From the NCBI GenBank assembly GCA_902478645.1, contig CABSLV010000009.1, forward strand, positions 3,960 to 67,959: a stretch of DNA of 64,000 nt, given 5' to 3'. Under the pieces are notes generated by a model. It saw nothing but the letters and a program-made list of their open reading frames with translations, was not told the DNA's origin and did no database searches. How positions within the stretch are numbered: the first letter of the stretch is position 1; each line of letters starts with the position of its first letter. This DNA comes from an uncultured Flavobacteriales bacterium. Lineage in GTDB: Bacteria > Bacteroidota > Bacteroidia > Flavobacteriales > UBA1820. Shown one piece after another: positions 48,100-56,851 of this stretch. Position numbers and translations under genes: made by a program.

Positions 48100-49503
48100 T
48101 CAGAGATTGATCGCCTCCCCGTAAGCAGCGGCTACCGCTTCGTAAAACCCTTCGCTCATCGTGGGATGCGGATGCACGGCGCGCAAGAGCTGCATGGCCG
48201 TCAGTCCGCCTTTGCGGGCGACCACCGCTTCGGCGATCATCTCGGTAGCATTCTCGCCGATGATGTGCGCACCGAGCAAGCGGTCGGTCTTCTGGTCGAA
48301 GATCACCTTGACAAAGCCCTCGGCGCGGCCTGCGGCGCGCGCCTTGCCCGAAGCGGTGAAAGGGAATTTCCCCACCCGCAGGGTGTATCCCTCCTGCAGG
48401 GCTTTTTCTTCAGTAAGTCCCACCGAAGCCACCTGGGGAGTGATGTAGGTAGCCCCCGGGATATTGCCGTAATCCACCGGCTCGGGAGTAAGCCCGCCGA
48501 TGGCCTCGGCCGCTACCACGGCCTCGGCTGCCGCCACATGCGCCAGCGCCGGACCGGGCACCACGTCGCCGATGGCATAATACCCCGGCACATTGGTACG
48601 GTAGAAACGATCTACCACGATCTTTCCTCGGGACACTTCGATCCCCACCTGTTCCAGCCCCAGGTCTTCGATATTGGCCTGAATGCCGGCCGCCGAGAGC
48701 ACCACGTCGGCCGAGAGTTCCTGCGTGCCTTTGACATTCTGCACCTTCACCTGCACGATTCCTTCCGCAGTCGGCCGGGCTTCCAGCACCTGGGTGCCGG
48801 TCATGGACTTGATGCCGCGCTTGCGGAAAATACGCTCCGCCTCGCGGGACACTTCGGCGTCTTCGAGCGGCAGGATGCGGGGCAGGTATTCCACCACGGT
48901 AACCTTCGTCCCGAGAGCGTTGTAGAAATACGCCAGCTCCGACCCGATGGCTCCCGATCCGACCACCAGCATCGTTTCAGGCAACTGCTGCAAGGTGAGC
49001 GCCTGCCGGTAACCGATGATGCGCTCCCCGTCCTGAGGCAGGCCGGCCAACTGGCGCGAACGCGCTCCGGTAGCGATCAGGATGTGCGGGGCAGACAATT
49101 CACGGGACGCTCCTCCGTCCGTGGGGACGATCTCCACCCGATGACCCGGTAGCACGCGCGCCGTGGCGGAAAACACGTCGATCTTGTTCTTTTTCATCAG
49201 GAATTCCACCCCCCGGCTCATCTGGGCGGCAATGTCGCGGCTGCGTTGCACGATGGCCGGCAGGTCGGGCGCCGGGACCGAAACTCCCGCAAGGGCATAG
49301 TCGGCCGCGTGGTTCAGATAGGTATAGACTTCGGCGCTTTTCAACAGGGCTTTGGTGGGGATACAACCCCAGTTGAGGCAGATCCCGCCCAAGTTTTCCC
49401 GCTCCACGATAGCGGTGCGAAGCCCCAGTTGAGCCCCGCGTACGGCAGCGCAGTACCCACCCGGGCCGGCGCCGATCACAATCAGGTCGTAGGTGTTTTC
49501 CAT
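48100..49503 (-). CDS. lpdA: Dihydrolipoyl dehydrogenase (E3)
   Basis: 467 residues from ATG 49503. FAD motif VIGAGPGGYCAAVRGAQLG, redox disulfide GGICLNWGCIPTKALLK (Cys42 and Cys47), NAD motif VVGSGAIGSELAYFYNALG, and the C-terminal catalytic pair in AVHPHPTMSE. It reoxidises dihydrolipoamide of 2-oxoacid dehydrogenases or the glycine cleavage system; none of those partners is in this window. The length and motifs indicate an active enzyme. folK follows after 7 bp. Confidence 0.95.
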   Translation of the reverse strand: MENTYDLIVIGAGPGGYCAAVRGAQLGLRTAIVERENLGGICLNWGCIPTKALLKSAEVYTYLNHAADYALAGVSVPAPDLPAIVQRSRDIAAQMSRGVEFLMKKNKIDVFSATARVLPGHRVEIVPTDGGASRELSAPHILIATGARSRQLAGLPQDGERIIGYRQALTLQQLPETMLVVGSGAIGSELAYFYNALGTKVTVVEYLPRILPLEDAEVSREAERIFRKRGIKSMTGTQVLEARPTAEGIVQVKVQNVKGTQELSADVVLSAAGIQANIEDLGLEQVGIEVSRGKIVVDRFYRTNVPGYYAIGDVVPGPALAHVAAAEAVVAAEAIGGLTPEPVDYGNIPGATYITPQVASVGLTEEKALQEGYTLRVGKFPFTASGKARAAGRAEGFVKVIFDQKTDRLLGAHIIGENATEMIAEAVVARKGGLTAMQLLRAVHPHPTMSEGFYEAVAAAYGEAINL

Positions 49504-49573
49504 CGGAAAAATGCTTTTGAGAAAGTACAAAGTTAGGATTTTTCCATCCCCGAGAGAAAAAATAGACGGACGA

Positions 49574-49605
49574 TTTGTCCAAAGTCGGAAAAAACCCTAT
49601 CTTTG
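49574..49605 (+). promoter_or_regulatory. Promoter of tRNA-His
   Basis: TTTG (49574-49577), 20-bp spacer, TATCTTTG (49598-49605); perfect consensus, about 14 bp before the tRNA. Confidence 0.88.
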
Positions 49606-49618
49606 CTCCCGCAAACAC

Positions 49619-49693
<75 letters not shown>

Positions 49694-49724
49694 CCGAAAG
49701 CGCCGGAGAAACACTCCGGACAAT

Positions 49725-49757
49725 AAACCGCCGCACACCTTTGGTGTGCGGCGGTTT
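49725..49757. terminator. Terminator after tRNA-His
   Basis: 15-bp perfect stem (49725-49739 with 49743-49757), TTT loop, AAA before and TTTT after; bidirectional, also serving the convergent MFS gene. Confidence 0.9.
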
Positions 49758-49790
49758 TCTTTTCTTATCCGCAGGCATCCCGAAGAAGCC

Positions 49791-51002
49791 TTACCGCAAC
49801 TTGTTGCGGTTGAAATGCGGGCCCACGTACAGCCAGAAATACAGCGTAGAAATCACCGTCAGCACCCCGCCCAGGAGGTAGGCATGGGAAAATCCGCCGA
49901 AGACCTGCGCGATCCACGCCCCGACCATCAGTCCGATCCCGATCCCCACGTCCCAACTGGTCAGATAGGTCGAGGTGGCCGTACCCCGCTGACTGTTGGG
50001 TGCCAAATTGACAAACAAGGTATTGAACGCCGGGAACATCGTCCCGAAGGCCACCCCCTGCAACAGCGCAATGGTCAAAAAGGCCGCCGAAGCCACCCCC
50101 GGATTCCACCCAGCCAGATCCTCACACTCCGAGAGGGCGAAGAAACTCACGCAGGCCAGGCACATTCCCAGGGAGATCACAGCCGTGATACGTCCCTTGT
50201 CCACCTGCCGGCCGGAAAAAAGCCGGGAAACCGCCAGTCCCACCGCCATGAGGGTAAAATAAAGTCCCGGACTGACGCCAAGGCCTATCTCCTGGGCGTA
50301 CATGGCCACATAAGTCGTCGTGATCCCATAAGGGATGGAGAGCAACAGGAGCGATACTCCGGCCGGAAGCCCCTTGAGCAGGAAGAAACGGTCCAACGAC
50401 AAGGGCTCGCGCCGTACCGGATCGCGGTGCGGCGTTTTGACCATGCCGGCCATCGTCAGCCCCAACATGCCGAAGACCAGCGCCATGGTAAAGATCACTT
50501 CATAGGAATACAACTGGTGCATGAACAGCCCGATCATCGGCCCGAAGCTCATCGCGATGTTGTTGGCCAATCCGTAATACCCCAGCCCTTCCCCCCGTCG
50601 GGAAGAAGGCATGATGTCGATCACAATGGTGTTTCCAGCTACGGTAACCATCCCGAAAGCAAAACCGTGAAAGACACGCAAGGCGATGAACAAGCCCAGC
50701 GTCCCGGCCAGCATATACCCGCCGAAAATGGCCGTAAAGGCAAAATAAGCCAACATATAGAGGGGCTTGCGGGAAAACATATCCAGCAGGTATCCCGAAA
50801 ACGGACGAATGCACAAGGCCGCTACCGTATAGCACGAGAGGATCACCCCGAGCAGCGATCGTCCGGCGCCGAATTCCTCGGTCAGGTAGAACGGCAGGAT
50901 GGGCATAATGAGGTAAAAGGCGAAAAACAACAGGAAGTTCGCCGCCAGGATGTAGCGAAAACTGTTGGTAAACAAGACTTCTTTGACGGGTTGTGCATTC
51001 AT
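49791..51002 (-). CDS. MFS transporter
   Basis: 403 residues, about twelve hydrophobic segments. FLTEEFGAGRSLLGVILSCYTVAALCIRPFSGYLLDMFSRKPLY contains the loop 2-3 motif (R-P-x-x-G-x-x-x-D-x-x-x-R/K) characteristic of the superfamily, with another copy-like FSGRQVDKGR in the second half. It is an inner-membrane secondary transporter, probably drug- or metabolite-efflux-like. Substrate cannot be told. The following lipoprotein nitroreductase gene is on the same strand, upstream by 80 bp. Confidence 0.9.
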   Translation of the reverse strand: MNAQPVKEVLFTNSFRYILAANFLLFFAFYLIMPILPFYLTEEFGAGRSLLGVILSCYTVAALCIRPFSGYLLDMFSRKPLYMLAYFAFTAIFGGYMLAGTLGLFIALRVFHGFAFGMVTVAGNTIVIDIMPSSRRGEGLGYYGLANNIAMSFGPMIGLFMHQLYSYEVIFTMALVFGMLGLTMAGMVKTPHRDPVRREPLSLDRFFLLKGLPAGVSLLLLSIPYGITTTYVAMYAQEIGLGVSPGLYFTLMAVGLAVSRLFSGRQVDKGRITAVISLGMCLACVSFFALSECEDLAGWNPGVASAAFLTIALLQGVAFGTMFPAFNTLFVNLAPNSQRGTATSTYLTSWDVGIGIGLMVGAWIAQVFGGFSHAYLLGGVLTVISTLYFWLYVGPHFNRNKLR

Positions 51003-51083
51003 CGGCTTCAGGGTCTTTTGCAGGCAAAATATCAGATTTTCTTTTCTACACTTCCCTCCGCTCCGTTTTTGCGGGAAATGTCC

Positions 51084-51692
51084 TTACCACTGCCCATAGT
51101 GGATCTTCGAAGCATCGTACTTGTCCTTGGGGGTCTGCACGCCCCGAGGATAGCCCATCGGGATGACGCACAAGGGGACGATGTGCGCGGGCAGCCCTGT
51201 CTGCCTCCGCACGGCCTCCACCCGTTCCGGGTAGGGATAGGCGGCGGTCCACACGGCGCCAAGCCCCATCGACTCGGCCGCCAGAAGGATGTTTTCGGTC
51301 GCTGCACAGCAATCCTCCCGCCAGAGTTTCGAAGCCAGCGTATCGCCGCACACCACGATGGCTGCCTGGGCCTGGGTGAGCATCTTGGCGTAAGGCAACT
51401 CCGCGGCCAAGGTATCCAGACGGGCGCGATCCTGCAAGACGACAAACGCCCACGGACGCTTGTCGCTCCCGCTGGGGGCGGCCATACCGCTGCGCAGCAG
51501 CAGGTCTATCTTTTCCTGTTCGATCGGGCGGGAAGTGTACTCGCGCACGCTCTTGCGTGCGAGGATGTTTTCGATCACGGGATTTTCGCTGCCCTGCTCC
51601 TCCGGAGCGAGCCCGGCCTTGCACCCCAGGAGAAGTCCCATCCCGAGTGCGACCCAACAAACACTGATTTTCATCTTACAAACCTTTTTCAT
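51084..51692 (-). CDS. Nitroreductase-family flavoprotein with lipoprotein signal
   Basis: 202 residues from ATG 51692; an ATG at 51674 (MKISVCW...) is an equal alternative, and TTG 51701 also exists. The N terminus ends in a lipobox, GLLLGC-K (Cys about 23), unusual for a nitroreductase. The rest is a complete FMN-binding core: ILARKSVREYTSRPIEQEKIDLLLRSGMAAPSGSDKRPWAFVVL, CCAATENILLAAESMGLGAVWTAAYPY and PLCVIPMGYP. It is predicted to sit outside the cytoplasm as a lipoprotein; the physiological electron donor there is unclear. Confidence 0.82.
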   Translation of the reverse strand: MKKVCKMKISVCWVALGMGLLLGCKAGLAPEEQGSENPVIENILARKSVREYTSRPIEQEKIDLLLRSGMAAPSGSDKRPWAFVVLQDRARLDTLAAELPYAKMLTQAQAAIVVCGDTLASKLWREDCCAATENILLAAESMGLGAVWTAAYPYPERVEAVRRQTGLPAHIVPLCVIPMGYPRGVQTPKDKYDASKIHYGQW

Positions 51693-51792
51693 ATCCGGCA
51701 AAACAAATTAAAAAGTAAAAGTACGACTTCCGCCCTGAAAGCCGGATCGGTTTTAACAAAAAGAAAAACATCCGAAAAAAACCGTTTCCCGG

Positions 51793-52743
51793 TCAATACG
51801 TCTGATACTGGTACAACGCACGGATCATCGCCGGCACACGCACCGGGATGTTCGGATACCGCAATCCGGTGGCATAGTCCCAAAAATACCCGCCCCTGTA
51901 CCGCCCGGGGAGATGTTCGCGGTAGAGGGGATCGGCCAAAGCCTCTTCGAGGGTAACGAACCGATACCCTTTTTCCCAAAGGATGTACAGCAGGTAACCG
52001 AGCATGTCGTTGTTTATCTCGCTGCAGCGAAGCGAGAGGATGTGGGTGATCTGCCGAGAAAAGTTGTCCTGCGAGAGTGCCTCGTAATGGTCGAGCACCT
52101 GCTTGACGTATTCCAAGTATCGCTCGCCGATATAGCGCACCAGCACCGTGTCGTTCTCGATCTTGGAATTGACATAAGGCGTATTGAACGGCTCGTCATC
52201 GAAACGGATGGTCGCCGTAACCGGGGTGTAGTTCTCCCGCTGCAGAAAAGCGTTCACCCGGTCCAGGTCCTGATCGGACGCCCCCGTGAGGTCCATGCCC
52301 GGAAAGCGAAAATACCGGAGCGTGTCCCCGTACTCGCGCACCACCTCCCGGGTAAGGCGCTCGCCGTATTCGATGTCCTGCTCGAACCACTCGGCCCCTT
52401 GCGAGTGTCCCAAGGGAATATCCGAAAAAGTCCCGTTGCCCAACTCGGCTCCGGCATGCAACCAGGTGCCCAGCAGCGCGCGGCGGTCGTCCCGTTCCTC
52501 GGGCATCACCAGAGCTTTCTCATTGACAAACCCCACCATCGGCATCCGAGAGTCCTCCAGGGCGCGGGCACCGACGTAATTGCGCACCTGGAGCCAGGAC
52601 AGGTTGACTTCCTTCCCGCCCGAGGGAACATTGTCCATCGTCAGGGCCACGTGCTTGATCCGGATTTGGGCTTCCACCCAAACGGACGAACACAGCCCTG
52701 CCAAGAGAGCCAAAAGGGATATAAAAATTCGTTTCCCGATCAC
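51793..52743 (-). CDS. Polysaccharide-deacetylase-like protein with degenerate active site
   Basis: 316 residues from a GTG at 52743. The ATG at 52809 lies upstream of the clear -7 box TATCTTTG (52788-52781, minus), so the GTG, which also gives a proper signal peptide (MIGKRIFISLLALLAGLCSSVWVEA), is preferred. The frame aligns with NodB proteins: VALTMDNVPSGG replaces ...T-I/F-D-D..., GAELGNGTFSDIPLG replaces G-x-E-L-G-N-H-T-F-S-H, and YFRFPGMDL replaces R-x-P. Both metal histidines (104, 108) and one Asp (Asn38) are changed, so it is probably not a metal deacetylase. Periplasmic; role unknown. Confidence 0.75.
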   Translation of the reverse strand: MIGKRIFISLLALLAGLCSSVWVEAQIRIKHVALTMDNVPSGGKEVNLSWLQVRNYVGARALEDSRMPMVGFVNEKALVMPEERDDRRALLGTWLHAGAELGNGTFSDIPLGHSQGAEWFEQDIEYGERLTREVVREYGDTLRYFRFPGMDLTGASDQDLDRVNAFLQRENYTPVTATIRFDDEPFNTPYVNSKIENDTVLVRYIGERYLEYVKQVLDHYEALSQDNFSRQITHILSLRCSEINNDMLGYLLYILWEKGYRFVTLEEALADPLYREHLPGRYRGGYFWDYATGLRYPNIPVRVPAMIRALYQYQTY

Positions 52744-52858
52744 CGCAAAGAGCAAAATAGTTGCGTTTTTCCTACGGCCGCAAAGATACGCATTGACGGC
52801 CAAATACACCCGTAGGGCGAAAAAGGTTTCCCTCCCCTGACGGTTTTCCCCGCCACGG

Positions 52859-53863
52859 TCAGTCGGCCGAGATCCGATTGGTCAGCGGGGCTCCGGCGTA
52901 GAAATCGCGGATGTTGTCCAAGGTGGTCCGGGCGATGTTGTACATCGCTTCGCGGGTAAAGAAGGCCTGGTGCGAAGTAACGATCACGTTGTTGAACGAG
53001 AGCAGGCGCGCCAGTACGTCGTCGTCGATCAGGGCGTCGGAGCGGTCCTCGTAGAAATATTCGCCTTCCTCCTCGTAGACATCCAGACCGGCCGAACCGA
53101 CTTTCTTGGATTTCAAACCTTCGATGAGCGCTTCGGTATCGATCAGTTTTCCCCGTCCGGTATTGATGATCATCACCCCGTCCTTCATCCGGGAGATGGC
53201 CTCGGCATTGATCATGTAGCGGTTTTCCTCGGTCAAGGGACAATGGAGCGAGATGATGTCCGAGCCTGCATACAGGGTGTCCAGCGACACGTATTCGATC
53301 CCCTGCTGCTCGGCAAAGGCCCGGTCCGGGAAAGGATCGTAGGCCAGCACCTGCATTCCCATCGCACGCAGGGTATGGATCAGGATCTTGGCAATGCGTC
53401 CCGTGCCGACGATACCGGCCGTACGGCCGTGCATGTCGAAACCTTCCAGACCGTGCAGGGCGAAGTTTCCGTCGCGCGTGCGCCAAGCCGCCCGGTAGAT
53501 CTTGCGGTTGAGGGTGAGCATCAGCGCCAGGGTATATTCGGCCACCGCATACGGCGAATAGGCCGGTACGCGCACCACCTCGATGCCGCATTCCCGTGCG
53601 GCCTTCAGATCGACGTTGTTGAACCCTGCGCAGCGCAAGGCGATCAGGCGGATGCCGTTGTCGGCCATGGCCCGGATCACGTCCCGGTCGGCATTGTCAT
53701 TGACGAAGATGCAGATCACGTCCGAACCCTTGGTCAGGGGGACGTTGTCGATATTGAGGTTGCCCTTGAAATAACGGATGTTGAACCCGTACTCTTTGTT
53801 CAGCGAATCGAACGAGGCCTTGTCATACGGCTTGGTCCCGTAAAAGACAATGTTGTGTTCCAT
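52859..53863 (-). CDS. ldhA: D-2-hydroxyacid dehydrogenase, probably D-lactate dehydrogenase
   Basis: 334 residues from ATG 53863; longer open frame upstream runs over the promoter region. NAD motif GIVGTGRIAKILIHTLRAMGM, catalytic Arg in RLIALRCAGFNNVDL and NTGRGKLIDTEAL, Glu in AGLDVYEEE, and His in VIVTSHQAFFT. The N-terminal VFYGTKPYDKASFDSLN and EYFYEDRS segments are those of LdhA-type fermentative D-LDHs rather than phosphoglycerate dehydrogenases. It reduces pyruvate to D-lactate, fitting an anaerobic fermenter. Monocistronic. Confidence 0.9.
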   Translation of the reverse strand: MEHNIVFYGTKPYDKASFDSLNKEYGFNIRYFKGNLNIDNVPLTKGSDVICIFVNDNADRDVIRAMADNGIRLIALRCAGFNNVDLKAARECGIEVVRVPAYSPYAVAEYTLALMLTLNRKIYRAAWRTRDGNFALHGLEGFDMHGRTAGIVGTGRIAKILIHTLRAMGMQVLAYDPFPDRAFAEQQGIEYVSLDTLYAGSDIISLHCPLTEENRYMINAEAISRMKDGVMIINTGRGKLIDTEALIEGLKSKKVGSAGLDVYEEEGEYFYEDRSDALIDDDVLARLLSFNNVIVTSHQAFFTREAMYNIARTTLDNIRDFYAGAPLTNRISAD

Positions 53864-54026
53864 CGGGGATGCTTTTGTGATTGGTTTTCCCGCAGGAGGG
53901 AGATTTTTCGTTTTTGTCGGGTAAAGGTAATCATTCCTCCCCGAACCCGCAACGCGAGGGGGAAAAATGACCGATCCGGCAAGTCGTCGTCCTCCTCCCG
54001 ATAAAGGTGCTGTGCAAACTTTTCCG

Positions 54027-54034
54027 TACCTTTG
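54027..54034 (+). promoter_or_regulatory. -7 box of the second HAD phosphatase gene
   Basis: TACCTTTG, 38 bp before ATG 54072. It shows that the open frame starting at 53967 is not the true start. Confidence 0.65.
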
Positions 54035-54071
54035 CCCCTCGAAAAAACACTCTGAAAAAAAGACGCTCGCC

Positions 54072-54893
54072 ATGTGCAAATACAAAGCCATCGTATCCGA
54101 CCTGGACGGCACGCTCTTCGATGCCGACAGCCGGATCACCCCCCGCACGGCCGCGGCGCTGCGCGCCGCGGCCCAGGCCGGTCTGAAGATCATCCTGGCT
54201 ACCGGACGCCACCACGCCGACCTGCGCGGCATCGTCGAGACAGGACTGGGCATACCCGTGTACCGCGTATCGGAAAACGGCGGAGTGGTCTTCTCGCCCC
54301 AGGAGGAACGTCTGGTCTATCATCCGATGGCCCCCGATATAGTGCGCCGTCTGACGGAAGTCATGGCCGAGGCTCCCCAAGAGGTTTACCTCCACCTGTA
54401 CAAGGGAGAACGATGGTTCGTCAACAAATACGACGCCGTATCGGTTACCCACCAGAACCAGTCGGGATTCCTGTTCGAGGTTGCGGATTACAGTACGTTC
54501 CCCGATTTCGAGGACTGCACCAAGATGTGCTTCATGGCCCGCGACGAACGCGCGGTGGAGTTCATGGACCGCACCGTTCGGAAGGTTCGCGATCCGCGTC
54601 TGTCGTTTTTCTGGACGATGAACACCTGCTTCGAAGCGATGGACATCCATGCCGACAAAGGAGTGGCCGTAGAGGGCATTCTGCAGCGCGAAGGGATCCG
54701 TCCGGAGGAAGTACTGGCTTTCGGCGACGGGCTGAACGACCTGAACATGCTCCGCCTGGCCGGGAAAGGCATCGTGATGGGTAATGCCGTACCTCAACTG
54801 GCCGAAGCGCTGCCGCACAACGAGCGCATCGGCACCAACCGGGAAGAAGCCGTAGCGCAATACATCGAGCAGCACGTACTGGGTGGGAAGTAA
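54072..54893 (+). CDS. Cof-type HAD-IIB phosphatase
   Basis: 273 residues. Motif I VSDLDGTLFDADSRITPRT, motif II ILATGRHHADL, motif III/IV VLAFGDGLNDLNMLRLAGKGIVMGNA. The C2B cap is between 85 and 190. A paralogue of the gene at 39828 (similar size, different operon). Likely a general sugar-phosphate or cofactor phosphatase in the cytoplasm. Neighbours give no hint of substrate. Confidence 0.92.
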   Translation: MCKYKAIVSDLDGTLFDADSRITPRTAAALRAAAQAGLKIILATGRHHADLRGIVETGLGIPVYRVSENGGVVFSPQEERLVYHPMAPDIVRRLTEVMAEAPQEVYLHLYKGERWFVNKYDAVSVTHQNQSGFLFEVADYSTFPDFEDCTKMCFMARDERAVEFMDRTVRKVRDPRLSFFWTMNTCFEAMDIHADKGVAVEGILQREGIRPEEVLAFGDGLNDLNMLRLAGKGIVMGNAVPQLAEALPHNERIGTNREEAVAQYIEQHVLGGK

Positions 54894-55045
54894 TCCTCGG
54901 GAAGACAAAATGTTCCCCGGGAGAACACCGTCCATGCTTTAACATTCCTCTGGAAAAACCTGCTCCTGAGGGCCTCCTGCGCCTTTTGGTCGTTAAAAAA
55001 ACCGTTAAAACCAAGGCGCTGTAATACAGATTCTTACAAAATACG

Positions 55046-55163
55046 TATCTTTGCACCCGGTAGTAACAGCCACTCGCGAGGAGAAGATCCCCTCTCCGAA
55101 GGGTTTCCTCGGGAATACTGCAAAGCGATGCCGTCTTCCTTTGCGGTGGCGAAATTTTCTTTT
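55046..55163 (+). promoter_or_regulatory. Promoter and ~105-nt leader of the 3D-domain gene
   Basis: -7 box TATCTTTG at 55046-55053. The leader folds into a GC-rich hairpin around CGAGGA...TCCTCG (55079-55113) with an inner CCCT/AGGG pair, and a second weaker GCAAAG/CTTTGC stem. No T-tract follows, so it is not an obvious terminator. The 54894-55045 stretch has no feature I can support. Confidence 0.5.
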
Positions 55164-55721
55164 ATGTCCAAAAAACATATTTTATTTCTATTGGCGGGGT
55201 TGTGCTTTCTGGCACTGCATTTCGTGAGCGCGGAAAAAGCGGAAGAACTCGTCGGCGCAGACATGCCGGAAGGCTTCCAGGAGCAGTTCTACAAGGAATA
55301 TTTGTACCCGTCGTTTTCCTCTTCGAAAGAAAAAGACCCGGTAAAGACCCTTTCCAACCAGTTTTACAAACGAATGCAAAGCGCATCGTACACGCAAGGA
55401 CTCGAACGGGAACCTCGTGAACTGGTAACAGCCACCATTTACAAACCGACCCACCCGATGACCGACATAACGGCCAGCGGCAGGAAGATCGACACACTCC
55501 ACGCTTCATCGCACCGATGGATCGCTGTAAGCCGCGACCTGCAGCAAAAGGGCTTCGATTTCGGTACGCAAGTGCTCATCTCGGGAACCGGTTCCCACGA
55601 TGGGATCTGGGAAGTGCAGGATGTAATGAATCGCCGCTGGCAGCAGCGCATCGACTTCCTGAGCGACCTCGATGCCCCGGACAACTACTGGGAAAATGTG
55701 ATGATCACCAAACTGAACTAA
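55164..55721 (+). CDS. 3D-domain secreted protein
   Basis: 185 residues. Signal peptide (MSKKHILFLLAGLCFLALHFVSA), then a linker and a double-psi barrel of the '3D' type from about residue 85: TATIYKPTHPMTDITASGRKIDTL, HRWIAVSRDLQQKGFDFGTQVLISG, DGIWEVQDVMNRRWQQRIDFL. The three Asp residues that define the fold (T-A-S-G...D, V-Q-D, R-I-D) are present. Related domains occur in cell-wall lytic enzymes (RlpA/Rpf-like), so a peptidoglycan-related role is likely. The start at 55164 gives the signal peptide. The barrel gene follows after 19 bp. Confidence 0.8.
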   Translation: MSKKHILFLLAGLCFLALHFVSAEKAEELVGADMPEGFQEQFYKEYLYPSFSSSKEKDPVKTLSNQFYKRMQSASYTQGLEREPRELVTATIYKPTHPMTDITASGRKIDTLHASSHRWIAVSRDLQQKGFDFGTQVLISGTGSHDGIWEVQDVMNRRWQQRIDFLSDLDAPDNYWENVMITKLN

Positions 55722-55740
55722 CCAAATACCCGATACAGCC

Positions 55741-56355
55741 ATGAAAAAAATCGCATTTCTGCTCGTCCTTTCGATCTTCTTCGGCGGCGTCCTCTGCGCA
55801 CAAAGCCCGGTGAAGGTGGGACTGAAGATCGGTGCCAACTACACCAACCCTTCCGGGGTGGACTTCTCGGACTGGAGTTCCGACGGGACGGTGCGCACCG
55901 GCGTGGGACTTACCGCAGGGGCTTTCGTAAAGGTCAACCTGCCGCTCACCTGGCTCTTCGTGGAAGCCGAAGCCCTGTACAGCACCTACAAACAGCGGGT
56001 TGATCCCAAAGAAGGCAATACGGTGTACAAGGTGAAATCCGAAAAGGTGGAGTTTCCCGTACACGTGGGGATTCGCCTGCTCAAACTGATCGAAGTGTAT
56101 GCCGGTCCTTCGTTCAACTACCTCTCTTCCAGCCACACGAACCACGACGATGTCAACCTGATGGACGCCCGGCACGGTGTCAAGGTAGCCGGAGATGTCG
56201 GTGCACGGGTGGTGATCCAAAAATTCTCGATCGATGCGCGGTACCAGTTCCCCTTCTCGGGCGACAAGTCGTTCCTGGAGAACATGGGCAATACGGTACA
56301 GTTCAAGGCCAACCCGTCGATGCTCACCGTTTCGCTGGGTTATTCGTTCCTGTAA
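55741..56355 (+). CDS. Small outer-membrane beta-barrel protein
   Basis: 204 residues. Signal peptide MKKIAFLLVLSIFFGGVLCAQ, then alternating strands of an eight-stranded OMP_b-brl-type barrel: VKVGLKIGANYTNPSG, GLTAGAFVKVNLPLTWLFVEAEALYSTYKQ, VHVGIRLLKLIEVYAGPSFNYL, VAGDVGARVVIQKFSIDARYQF, and the terminal LTVSLGYSFL with a C-terminal-type aromatic. Function unknown; cotranscribed with the 3D-domain gene and closed by a long hairpin. Confidence 0.85.
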   Translation: MKKIAFLLVLSIFFGGVLCAQSPVKVGLKIGANYTNPSGVDFSDWSSDGTVRTGVGLTAGAFVKVNLPLTWLFVEAEALYSTYKQRVDPKEGNTVYKVKSEKVEFPVHVGIRLLKLIEVYAGPSFNYLSSSHTNHDDVNLMDARHGVKVAGDVGARVVIQKFSIDARYQFPFSGDKSFLENMGNTVQFKANPSMLTVSLGYSFL

Positions 56356-56375
56356 GACATACAAGCCCTGCTTCT

Positions 56376-56440
56376 GCGGGATGCGGGCAAGCGAAAGGCC
56401 GGAGGCAATGCCTCCGGCCTTTCGCTTGCCCGCATCCCGC
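56376..56440. terminator. Very long hairpin, 31-bp perfect stem
   Basis: Arms 56376-56406 and 56410-56440 are exact reverse complements, loop AAT. It lies between the barrel gene (+) and yraN (-). It shares the GGGCAAGCGAAAG element with the hairpin at 63954-64000. Confidence 0.85.
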
Positions 56441-56452
56441 TTGCCTGCCCGC

Positions 56453-56851
56453 TTACACAAAGGGAGGGAACGCCCCCTCGATATGGCAAATATCCTCGCG
56501 CGAAGGATTGGCCACCACCGAAATAATATCGAAACGCACCTCGCAGGAAAGGCCCCGCTCCCGCAAGTACAAATCGGCCGCCGCAATCATCCGGCGCTGC
56601 TTCTTCACATCGACCGCCTGCTGGGGCGCCGCAAAAAAGTCGGTAGAGCGCGTCTTGACCTCCACCCACACCAACAGATCGCCCCGTTGCGCCACGATGT
56701 CTATCTCGATCCCTCCGATCCGAAGCCGGCGTTCCAGCACCCGGTAACCCTGCCGGCGAAGGTACTCTGCCGCCAAGTCCTCTCCGCGCACGCCCAAACG
56801 ATAGGCCAGGGAAACCTCACCTTCGTCCTTGCCTTTTCTCTGCCCGCTCAT
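56453..56851 (-). CDS. YraN family (UPF0102) nuclease-fold protein
   Basis: 132 residues from ATG 56851, which overlaps the stop of the permease gene (ATGA). GVRGEDLAAEYLRRQGYRVLERRLRIGGIEIDIVAQRGDLLVWVEVKTRS carries the family's PD-(D/E)XK-like core (G-E...E-I-D-I-V...V-E-V-K-x-R). It is a predicted Holliday-junction-resolvase-fold protein with no confirmed activity. Translational coupling to the LolC/E-like permease is chance or operon packing. Confidence 0.92.
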   Translation of the reverse strand: MSGQRKGKDEGEVSLAYRLGVRGEDLAAEYLRRQGYRVLERRLRIGGIEIDIVAQRGDLLVWVEVKTRSTDFFAAPQQAVDVKKQRRMIAAADLYLRERGLSCEVRFDIISVVANPSREDICHIEGAFPPFV

